A stretch of 64,000 nucleotides of DNA from assembly GCF_023241715.1 (NCBI RefSeq), contig NZ_JALQCW010000088.1, positions 30,190 to 94,189 on the forward strand. Direction: 5' to 3'. The translations under genes and the position numbers were made by a program. This DNA is from Pseudomonas morbosilactucae. Lineage in GTDB: Bacteria > Pseudomonadota > Gammaproteobacteria > Pseudomonadales > Pseudomonadaceae. Every line of letters begins with the position of its first letter. The first letter of the stretch is position 1. The notes under the pieces are model-generated. The model did no database searches. It had not been told where the DNA came from and saw nothing but the letters and a program-made list of their open reading frames with translations. Of the stretch, positions 52,402 to 60,900 are shown piece after piece.

Positions 52402-53709
52402 TTATTTATGCGCCAGCGATGCCTTGCTTGCCGCCTTTTCTTGCTTCATTGCGGCGATTTCACGCTCGCAAGCCTCGACATCGAACGAGTTGTCCCACTT
52501 GGCAATGGCGATGGTACCGATGCCATTGCCGATCAGATTGGTCACGGCCCGCGCTTCGTTCAAGAAACGATCAATGCCCAAAAGCAAAACGAGTCCGACC
52601 AGAGGGATGGAGTGGATGGTCGTGAGTGTTGCAGCCAGCGTGACAAACCCCGCACCCGCGACACCAGCCGACCCTTTGGATGTCAGCAGGAATACGCCTA
52701 GCAGGATCATCTGATCAACGAAGGTCAGTGGCGTGTTGGTCGCCTGGGCGATGAATATCGCGGCCATGGTGAGGTAGATGCAGGTGCCGTCTGCGTTGAA
52801 GGTGTATCCCGTTGGCAGCACCATGCCCACTACAGATTTCTTGCAGCCAAGTTTTTCAAGTTTCACCATCATGCGTGGCAGCACCGCTTCGGTTGAGCAG
52901 GTGCCAAGAGTGATGAGAATTTCGTCCTTGAAATAACGGAGAAACTGCATGAGTGGCATGCCTGACCATCTGGCCACCGTGCCTAGCACCACCACAATGA
53001 AAATCAAGGTTGTGATGTAGAGTGCGATCAGCAACTGACCGAGTGACAGCAAGGTACCAATCCCGTACTTGCCGATAGTGAACGCCATACCTGCACCCGC
53101 ACCAATCGGCGCCAAGCGCATGACCATTGCAACGATCTTGAACAGGCCTTGCAGGAACAAATCAATAGTGTTGATCAGCGGCTTGCTGGTTTCGCCCATC
53201 TGAACCAGGGCAACTCCCATCAAGACCGAAAGCAGAATGACCTGCAGCATGACGCCGTTGGAGAATGCGCCGAGGAACGTGTGGGGAATGATATTAAGGA
53301 AGAAATCAATGGTACCGCCTTGTTCACTCGCGGCCTGGCTGTACTTGCTGATAGCATTTCCATCGAGCGCGTTGACGTTAATGTTCATCCCGACGCCAGG
53401 CTTGACGATGTTCACCACGATAAGGCCTACGACCAGGGCGATAGTCGATAGAATTTCAAAGTAGATCAGCGCTTTTACGCCAATCCGTCCGACCTCCTTG
53501 ATACTGCCCATTTTCGCGATACCGACAACGACTGTACCGAAGATAATGGGTGCCAGCAGCATTTTTATCAGCTTGATGAAACCATCGGCAAAGGGTTGGA
53601 GCTTGGCTCCAATATCAGGCACGAAGTAACCGATTGCTGCACCGATCACGATGCCGATCAGCACCTGCACATACAGCTGGCTATACCAGCGGGACTTGGA
53701 AGTTTCCAC
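52402..53709 (-). CDS. C4-dicarboxylate:cation symporter (DctA type)
   Basis: 435 residues of the DAACS family. LYVQVLIGIVIGAAIGYFVP at the start, FIKLIKMLLAPIIFGTVVVGIA, TLGTCSTEAVLPRMM (re-entrant loop), VVGMVLPTGYTFNADGTCIYL, and LTSKGSAGVAGAGFVTLAATL are the hallmark motifs. DctA imports succinate, fumarate and malate, and related proteins import tartrate. Lying between tarD and the decarboxylase gene, D-tartrate is the probable substrate. The housekeeping dctA is expected elsewhere, so no gene symbol is given. Confidence 0.87.
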   Translation of the reverse strand: METSKSRWYSQLYVQVLIGIVIGAAIGYFVPDIGAKLQPFADGFIKLIKMLLAPIIFGTVVVGIAKMGSIKEVGRIGVKALIYFEILSTIALVVGLIVVNIVKPGVGMNINVNALDGNAISKYSQAASEQGGTIDFFLNIIPHTFLGAFSNGVMLQVILLSVLMGVALVQMGETSKPLINTIDLFLQGLFKIVAMVMRLAPIGAGAGMAFTIGKYGIGTLLSLGQLLIALYITTLIFIVVVLGTVARWSGMPLMQFLRYFKDEILITLGTCSTEAVLPRMMVKLEKLGCKKSVVGMVLPTGYTFNADGTCIYLTMAAIFIAQATNTPLTFVDQMILLGVFLLTSKGSAGVAGAGFVTLAATLTTIHSIPLVGLVLLLGIDRFLNEARAVTNLIGNGIGTIAIAKWDNSFDVEACEREIAAMKQEKAASKASLAHK

Positions 53710-53811
53710 GGAAGCACCTCATTTTATTTTTGTGATGGGCATGTGGCTTGGCGTCAGTGGGTGACGCCTGACTCTGCGGCCTCCCTGAAGGAGGCCACAG
53801 ATGGAGGGGGA

Positions 53812-54981
53812 TCAGCCTTCGCCTAGCTCACGCATGACTGCGTACAGAGCGGATTTGGCTTCGAAGCCAACACCTGGAATATCAGGCAGACCGACATAAC
53901 CATTTTCCACCTTGATTCCGTCAGCGAAGCCGCCGAAAGGCTGGAACACGTCGGGGTAAGATTCGTTGCCGCCCAAGTGCAGGCCTGCTGCGATGTTGAG
54001 GGACATTTGGTGGCCACCGTGCGGAACCACGCGACGGGAAGACCATCCCATTTCTTCCATCACTTGCAGGGTGCGCATGTACTCAACGAGTCCGTAGGAC
54101 AGCGCGCAGTCGAACTGCAGAAAGTCGCGATCAGGGCGCATGCCACCGTGACGCAGGAGGTTACGAGCGTCTTGATGGGAGAACAGGTTTTCCCCGGTAG
54201 CCATCGGCAGCTCGTAGTGATTAGCAAGCTCAGCTTGGAGTGCATAGTCCAGCGGGTCGCCGATTTCTTCGTACCAGAAGAGGTTGTACTTCTTGATGGC
54301 TTCCGCGTAAGCAATACCAGTCTGAAGATCGAAGCGACCGTTGGCATCGACCGCCAGTCGACGACCGTCCCCAACCACTTCGAGTACCGCTTCGATGCGA
54401 CGGATATCTTCGTCCAGTGGCACTGCACCGATCTTCATTTTGACAACGTCGTAGCCACGATCCAGGTAGCTCTGCATTTCTGCTTTGAGTTTGGTCTGGT
54501 CTTTGCCTGGGTAGTAGTAGCCACCTGCTGCGTAGACCCAGACTTTGTCATCGGCCACGCCGTTACGGTACCGATCAGCCAGCAGACGATAGAGAGGCTT
54601 GCCTTCGATCTTGGCAACGGCATCCCACACGGCCATATCAATTGTGCCGACTGCAACTGAACGTTCGCCGTGGCCACCTGGCTTTTCGTTGGTCATCAGG
54701 GTCTTCCAGATGGCGAACGGATCCAGGTTGTTGTTCTCATGGTCGATAAGAGTATCCGGATCAGCTTCCATGATTCGCGCCAGGAAGCGATCACGCATCA
54801 ACGCGCCTTGACCATAGCGACCGTTGGAGTTGAAGCCGTAGCCAATGACAGGTTTACCATCGCGAATCACATCCGTGACGACAGCAACGACCGAGCAGGT
54901 CATTTTCGAAAAGTCGATGTAGGCATTGGCAATGGGAGAAGCGATAGAAACAGTTTTTTCGCGGATGTCTACGATACGCAT
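53812..54981 (-). CDS. D-tartrate dehydratase-like, mandelate racemase/enolase superfamily
   Basis: 389 residues, the length of Bradyrhizobium TarD. The capping-domain phrase AYIDFSKMTCSVVAVVTDV and GYGFNSNGRYGQGALMRDRF are typical of D-tartrate dehydratase. Catalytic residues by motif: Lys181/Lys183 (VKMKIG), Asp212 (AVDANGRF), Glu238 (WYEE), Glu264 (ATGENL), His321 (VVPHGGHQ). These correspond to the TarD set with a one-residue offset. It dehydrates D-tartrate to oxaloacetate. ATG 54981. First gene of the run and divergent from a LysR regulator. Confidence 0.83.
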   Translation of the reverse strand: MRIVDIREKTVSIASPIANAYIDFSKMTCSVVAVVTDVIRDGKPVIGYGFNSNGRYGQGALMRDRFLARIMEADPDTLIDHENNNLDPFAIWKTLMTNEKPGGHGERSVAVGTIDMAVWDAVAKIEGKPLYRLLADRYRNGVADDKVWVYAAGGYYYPGKDQTKLKAEMQSYLDRGYDVVKMKIGAVPLDEDIRRIEAVLEVVGDGRRLAVDANGRFDLQTGIAYAEAIKKYNLFWYEEIGDPLDYALQAELANHYELPMATGENLFSHQDARNLLRHGGMRPDRDFLQFDCALSYGLVEYMRTLQVMEEMGWSSRRVVPHGGHQMSLNIAAGLHLGGNESYPDVFQPFGGFADGIKVENGYVGLPDIPGVGFEAKSALYAVMRELGEG

Positions 54982-55080
54982 GACGGGTTCCTCTTGTTGT
55001 TGGTGGCCCCACGTTATGCTTTGCGATGACACCCGCCCAATGCTATTAATGCCGCGCCCTATGCACAGGAGGCATTGCCC

Positions 55081-55956
55081 TTGGAACTAGTTTGGCTTGA
55101 GGATTTTTCCGCGCTTGCGGAATACGGTAGCTTTGTTCGGGCGGCTGAAGCGCGCCACGTTACTCAGCCTGCCTTCAGTCGCAGAGTCCGCGCTCTGGAG
55201 AATTGGATGGGTGTCGAATTGTTCATACGCACCCCCCAGGGCGCGACGTTGACCGAGGCTGGAAGACAGATTTTGCCTAGCGCCCAAGAGGCTGCCAGAC
55301 GCTTATACCGGATGCGCTCTGAGGCACAGGAAGTAGCTGGGATGGCCGCCAAAACGCTGCAGTTTGCAGCCACTCATTCTTTGTCATTTACCTTCTTCCC
55401 AAGGTGGTTGAGAAGTGCAGAAAATGGCGCGCCGATAGACGCCGTACGTCTGCATTCAGACAGCATGGCTGTTTGCGAGCAGATGCTGATACACGGGCAG
55501 GTTCAATTCCTGCTTTGTCATCGCCACCCCGACGTTCCACCCTTGCTGGCCCCTGATCAGTTCACAGGGAAAAAGGTCGGAGAGGATGTACTCATACCCT
55601 TGGCGAGTGCCTCTGCCACTTTGGGTACGTCCCCGGAAACACTGCCTTATTTGGCATATACCCAGGAATCGGGTCTAGGCCGCATCGTCGCTCACCGACT
55701 CCACGGCAAGGAAGACTACCTTCACCTCAAGCCGCTCTTCAGCAGCCATCTTGCAGCAGTTCTGATGTCCATGGCACTGGAAAGCAAGGGCGTAGCGTGG
55801 TTACCAAAAAGCCTGACCGAGCAGGAAATGGCTGATGGACGTCTGGTCAGAGCTCTCGACGAAAGCTGGGATATACCGTTAGAGATTCACCTCACTCGAC
55901 CTAAAGCCCCCATTAGCCTTTCTGCAGAAGAGTTCTGGGCTAGGTTGGCTGATTAG
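55081..55956 (+). CDS. LysR-family regulator of the tartrate cluster
   Basis: 291 residues. HTH: LVWLEDFSALAEYGSFVRAA ... TQPAFSRRVRALENWMGVELF. The effector domain starts about residue 90. It lies divergently, 99 bp from tarD, so it probably activates that cluster with tartrate as inducer. There is no ATG; two TTG codons are possible, 55075 and 55081. AGGAGG at 55067-55072 is spaced correctly (8 bp) only for 55081. Confidence 0.82.
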   Translation: MELVWLEDFSALAEYGSFVRAAEARHVTQPAFSRRVRALENWMGVELFIRTPQGATLTEAGRQILPSAQEAARRLYRMRSEAQEVAGMAAKTLQFAATHSLSFTFFPRWLRSAENGAPIDAVRLHSDSMAVCEQMLIHGQVQFLLCHRHPDVPPLLAPDQFTGKKVGEDVLIPLASASATLGTSPETLPYLAYTQESGLGRIVAHRLHGKEDYLHLKPLFSSHLAAVLMSMALESKGVAWLPKSLTEQEMADGRLVRALDESWDIPLEIHLTRPKAPISLSAEEFWARLAD

Positions 55957-56292
55957 ATCCATCCTACTGACCTCTATTTTTCACTTTCCAACGACGCTCT
56001 GGGGAGCCAGAAAATTTGTCTGTTAGCAACCGAGTATCTGCTATTGGCCGGAAGCAGCCAATTGCGAACGACCGCTTCTGGCGGATATCAACCTAGGCTA
56101 CCCCACCTGAAATAGCGGTGTAACTCCTGAGCCTATCGGACTGGTGCTCTGATCGCGAACCAGGGGCAGGATGGGGAAATACGTTCCGCAACTTGAATTG
56201 CGACCCTTGGCCCGCCTTGGCTGTAGGTCTGCTAAAAAATTGAAATTGCGGAAACAAAAATAAGCTAAGTAACTGTAATTACTCAAAATATT

Positions 56293-56341
56293 CTTGGATT
56301 GTAAATCCACCTGCGCCGGTTCGATTCCGACCTCGGCCTCA
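56293..56341 (+). tRNA. tRNA 3'-half fragment (anticodon arm to acceptor end), probable attachment-site remnant
   Basis: TTGGA-TTGTAAA-TCCAC reads as an anticodon arm with U33 and anticodon GTA (Tyr). It is followed by GCCGG-TTCGATT-CCGAC, a T-arm with the universal TTCGATT loop, then CTCGGCC as the acceptor 3' strand. The D-arm and the 5' acceptor strand (GGCCGAG expected) are absent upstream, so it is not a working tRNA. Such 3' fragments are left by tyrosine-recombinase integration into tRNA genes. Confidence 0.5.
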
Positions 56342-56352
56342 ACCCTTGAAAG

Positions 56353-56383
56353 CCCCGTAGATCAACGATCTACGGGGTTTTTT
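56353..56383 (+). terminator. Strong Rho-independent terminator
   Basis: CCCCGTAGATC-AAC-GATCTACGGGG, an 11-bp perfect stem with a 3-nt loop, followed by TTTTTT. It is directly behind the tRNA-like fragment, as in an original tRNA transcription unit. Confidence 0.85.
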
Positions 56384-56573
56384 ATTGTTTGCTGGAAAGT
56401 GAAGTGTTCCGCAATTTTCAGCAAATGTTCCGCAACTGCGAACGATTAGAGGCCGGTGATGATTGTGATACCAGTCGGCAACCGATCCCATAGCGACCAG
56501 TCTTGTCTAGCAGGTAGCGGCCAATAGCTGCCATTCACAAGGGCTAATTTCGAGCTATTGCGCTGAGATATTG

Positions 56574-57977
56574 CTATCGACCACAAGGCAAAGCCGCTCG
56601 CTCTTCCTCTGTCCAGCACCGCTCCAGAAATATACATGCTTGGCAGCAGGTCCGGCTGTCGATAGCTTGGATGAGGCACCGCGCTTCGCGACGATCCTGA
56701 ACAACTTGGTGTGCACAGTGGTGGCGCTGAGTATCAACAAAAAACGCTGGAGGATCGACCGTACGAGCACTGATTGCGGAATGCATCGTGGCATCAGCTC
56801 CGCATTCGGCCCAGCTATGATATCGGCATTCTTGCACTCGGGGTTCTGCGAGGAGAAAGTGCGTCGCACTACCAGTGGCGACGAGCCATTCGTCCGCTTC
56901 TGGTAGTGAATCCACCGGCGCTTTCGACAAACGATCGCTACGGAAGCCCGGAAAGGCTGAAAGCTCAGCTAGGGTCAGTTCGCCACCAAGTTCCATAGCG
57001 CATGCTGCAACCAGCGCGGCACCATGGGCGCGAACTTCATCCAGGTGCGGCGCAAGCGTTTCGACATCATCATTATTCCTTCCATAGTCGAGTTCGACCG
57101 GGGTCTCGTTGTGGATCACTGTGAATAGAGCACCATCTTTGCGGGTAACGAATAGTGCTGGGTAGATCAGGATGCGCGGTCTGGGGGTGAACAGCTTACT
57201 GCCGGTTCGCTCATAGTGGACATGCACACCCTGAAAGGCGCCGGAGACTTCGCCCAGCTCCAAGTATCGCCTCAGTTGTGCCGGACGCAAAGGCACCGGT
57301 GCGTCTATGGTCAACGTCGAACGATGGAGAAGGTCGAAGATTTCCTCCGCCCGCTCCTTAAGCTGTGAGCGTGTGAAGGTCGCGATATCGTCTGGCCGAG
57401 CAGCGCCTAGGAAAGTTTCAACTGGCGTCTTAAACACCACCATCCACTCGCCGCTGATGATGACGGCTCTGGGTAAGTTGTGGCTGTAACGCTCCTTGAG
57501 TGTTTGGACATAACCGCTGACTTGCCGCAGATAGCTGTCCCACTCTCCAATGATCGGCGAAGTATCCTCGGCCTTTCCTCCCCGTATATGTTGGATCGCT
57601 GCGACAAGTAGTGCGGCCTCACTATTGTGTTGACCGTCCCCTCGAGCCGAGATCGCAGGTTTGTCCCAAGCTTTGGCTTCTATCAGCAAGAGTGGTGTCC
57701 CACTGATGTCGGCGACACCTACATAGTCCATGAACCTCGTGGTGTTCGCTTGTAGGCGTGCCTCTTCAAGGACATTGCCCAATGCGCCAAGTCGCCACCC
57801 AAGGTGTGTAAGCAACTCATCCACGAATAGCAGACGCGTATCATGCTCGTGGGGACGGCGATTCGGGTCGAGCTCTGCGTAAGGGTCTCGCTGCGGTCTT
57901 GCTAGCTCCAACTCTAACGTAATGAGGAGGTCGCTGAGCCCCCGCTTAAAGAGGTTTTGTAACGCAGCCCGATTCAC
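56574..57977 (-). CDS. HsdR_N-like PD-(D/E)XK nuclease-domain protein
   Basis: About 467 residues. From the GTG at 57977 (GTGA overlap with the stop of the large gene) the N-terminus reads NRAALQNLFKRGLSDLL. A type I restriction HsdR N-terminal-like domain follows: RPHEHDTRLLFVDELLTHLGWRLG, then FMDYVGVADISGTPLLLIEAKAWDK with the Asp and ExK of the nuclease core. The middle part (GEWMVVFKTPVETFLG, QGVHVHYERTGSKLF) is not recognised. An ATG at 58025 is an alternative start. The last 70 residues are Cys/His-rich and could be read out of frame after an undetected indel. Translationally coupled to the NTPase gene upstream: one two-gene system. Confidence 0.7.
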   Translation of the reverse strand: MNRAALQNLFKRGLSDLLITLELELARPQRDPYAELDPNRRPHEHDTRLLFVDELLTHLGWRLGALGNVLEEARLQANTTRFMDYVGVADISGTPLLLIEAKAWDKPAISARGDGQHNSEAALLVAAIQHIRGGKAEDTSPIIGEWDSYLRQVSGYVQTLKERYSHNLPRAVIISGEWMVVFKTPVETFLGAARPDDIATFTRSQLKERAEEIFDLLHRSTLTIDAPVPLRPAQLRRYLELGEVSGAFQGVHVHYERTGSKLFTPRPRILIYPALFVTRKDGALFTVIHNETPVELDYGRNNDDVETLAPHLDEVRAHGAALVAACAMELGGELTLAELSAFPGFRSDRLSKAPVDSLPEADEWLVATGSATHFLLAEPRVQECRYHSWAECGADATMHSAISARTVDPPAFFVDTQRHHCAHQVVQDRREARCLIQAIDSRTCCQACIFLERCWTEEERAALPCGR

Positions 57978-60900
57978 TGGATAAATTCCGGCAGGCGATA
58001 AAGCAAGCGCCGTGCCGCCGGCCATCCGGCGTCCATGAAGATTTCTAGGCAGTCAATTAGCTCTGCGCGCCTGGCTGAGTCCTCAAAGATTTCCTTGTGG
58101 TCAGCAAGGAAGACACCTACGAGTTTGACAAGTAGATCCACCCCCAAAGTATCGTTTTGATAGCCTAATCGGGTACTCGATTGAAGAATGCTGATTGCTA
58201 AATCGAAGGTAGCACCCGCGTCTACATCGACTAAGCGCTCGACGAGCTGAAGCAGATAATATGTGGTGTGCGGTTGAGCATACTCGCCGATCCGCTTTAG
58301 GAGATCTGCGTTTTCTTGTAGGAACACCTGCAGACCTGAGCGGAAATCTGAATCGTTGTCAGCCGACCGATTGCGGTTCTCGTCAGTCGCAAAAAACATC
58401 TGCATACCTGCCGTGTCGATCAGCCGCGCGCACTCCCGAACCTCTTCACTTGCTGTCCCGTCCAAATCTGGAGCCATGACATACCTGGCGAGGTGGGTAT
58501 TTGCAGCATTTACAATGTCAGAGACAAGCGTTTGGGAGCGCTGGCGGATGCTGACGTACTTGTCGGGGGTATCAGCGATCCCGGCAACAATGGCGTCGCG
58601 CAATGTGGCTAAGATTGTATTTGTTGCTTCGGAGTGCTTCCACGGCTCCCCTACCCATTGATCGATAACAGCCTTTGCCCCTGTCGAGTTATAGGTGACC
58701 CAAAGAATTGTGAGGTTATCTGCGATAGCTTTATGCAGACGCCGTTCTCGATCTGACCCCGATGTCTCCCGCTGTGACAGCATCAACAACAACTCTAGAC
58801 TTCGATGCTGATCTGAATGTATCAAGCGAGAGACGACCCCACCAAGAAGATGCTCGATGACACTTAGGTTAGGTTCGTTCGTAAGGTGCCCATTCAGAAG
58901 ATGCCAGAATCGATCACGATCTAGGTCCCAAATTCGGACAAGACGGACCGATGCGCTCAGCCGGACGGCTGGGTGGGAATCCGAAAGCAGATCCTCCGCC
59001 TGCGCACCCAGTTGGGGGTAGAGATCTGCTCTTTGGGCAAAGAGATCCCAATAAGCTTGCGCTGCTTCAACCCGCGCAGCGGGGCTCCCCCAAGCAGCAG
59101 ACTTTTCGAACTCGGTCTCCGTGTCAGCCTCAAGCTCAGGACTTTCGGATCTAGCAGCTATTTCCAACAGTGCTGTAAATTCTGCATCTTGTTCAGGCGT
59201 AGGAGGCACCTCCTTCGATACCAGCAACTGTCGCGATACGATGGCTTCGCAGCCTTGACCAATGATCCCCTCCGCATGCCGCTTAAGACCGACGTGTGCT
59301 ACATCGTCATCTAGTAAGGTTTGTATGGATTTGAGCGCTGCGAGCGAGTCTTTAAGGGAGGTCACTGCGGCATCGTCAGACTTCGATTCAAGCCCAAGCA
59401 GTCTCTCCGCGGCTTTGATCGCGTTTATGACAGACGAGTTCTCAGGCGCATCTTTGTCTAGACCTTGCATCCAGAAAAAGTCCTCCGGAGCGCTCCAGCC
59501 GGAACGGATTGTGAATAGCCTGTCATTTGTTGCGGTCTGACCTTGGGCAGAGGCGTCGCAGATTCGGCGAGCTTCGCCAGTGATCAAGTTTTCCCTGCCG
59601 AGCGCACCGAAAAGGCGCTCTAAGAAGGCCAGGCGAGCTTCGTCGTGATGTGTAAACTGCGAAAACTCGAAGTGAAGTACACGCTCTTCGAATGCCTGCC
59701 GTTCTTCCGTTGAACGTCGAACATAGCCTTTCGCAACGAGATCAATTGCGTCCTTTCGAGTATCGGGGAGAACGAGAAAGGGCTCTGTCACTGCTATGGG
59801 CCAGAGCAGGTCTACTAGACCATCGGAGCGCTCGACAGCACATAGGAACATCCGAGACCAGAAGATCGCTAAAGAAGCCTCATCGATTAGGATGTCGATC
59901 AAAGCCACAGCCTCAGGCTCGGTTGCGGCTTTGAGGCGCTCGCGCAACTTGGCCACTAGGCGCTCTGCATCACGGTCGTGAGTGCTGTCGGGATCATGCG
60001 CCCACACGTAGCTGCGGTCTTCTCGCAGATGGATTGATCTTCCTCCAGCCTGAATCTCTATGTTTAGGGCTTCGTCGGAGATTGCATGCTCACGTGCGAC
60101 GTATCCTTCGATCGCATTGACGACAGCCGTAATCGCAGCTCTTGGATGCAGTTGTAGAAATTTTGGCAGGTACTCGCCCAGTGACCATCGTGCCATCCCG
60201 TAATCCTGCCGGGCATTGGAGGTAAGGTTGAGGATTTGGCTATGGTTGATCCTGGTCTGGTGATCGTCCGTCACTTCGTAATCAAATACCGTCCGGTAGA
60301 CAACTGTAGCGACGAACTCTGGGTCGACTTCTCCGATTGCTGCAATCTTGTAACAGACCGTTGGTACCTCGGCATGCCCGAAACGGTCTAGTCGATCGCG
60401 GTCGAACAACTGGGCTATCAAGCCTCGAGACGCAGCGATGTCACTTCCGTAGGTGGCAATGACGAAATCAATGGCGCTCCTGACAATGAACCCCGGCTCG
60501 GGCTGGATAAGCCCGTACGTCAATAGTGCGCGTGCGGCTTGGCCAAGCATTGGTTTGAACGCGTCATCTTCGGTCCTTCCAATAAGATTGTGGAGCAGAA
60601 AGCGAAGAGTATTTGCGACGTTGCTCGGCGCAGTCGCCAATCGATCGGCGAGACAAACCCATGGCCCCAGAACTACCTCCTTTTCGTCTTCCAGCCGCAC
60701 AGCCAAAGCACCTGTGACATGTGACAGGGTCTCTAGAGCCCCCTTGTTACCCGCGATGGCTCGATTCCCGAGTTGAAGGCAATCATTGGCCGAAGTTGGA
60801 AACTCTGCACCCAATCGGCCAGCAGTGCTGCGGATGATTGGGTCGGCATCTTTTTCGTTGATGAGGTTGCCCAGTGCCCCCCAAAAACGCCCGTGGTCAG

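Larger units (their letters stand above)
55957..56573. other. 617-bp region without a protein gene: repeat fragment, tRNA remnant, terminator
   Basis: Contains a partial copy of the 46089 palindromic element (56070-56082), three copies of GTTCCGCAA (56183, 56406, 56427), a tRNA 3'-half-like sequence and a strong terminator, listed separately. No credible ORF. Confidence 0.6.

Noticed and set aside
56293..56341. Complete tRNA-Tyr gene
   Set aside because: No D-arm or matching 5' acceptor strand upstream, and one mismatch in the T-stem; only a 3' half is present.
56574..56869. Alternative minus-strand frame at the 3' end of the HsdR_N-like gene
   Set aside because: Neither frame has recognisable motifs there, so an indel cannot be proven; the longer in-frame version was kept with a warning.
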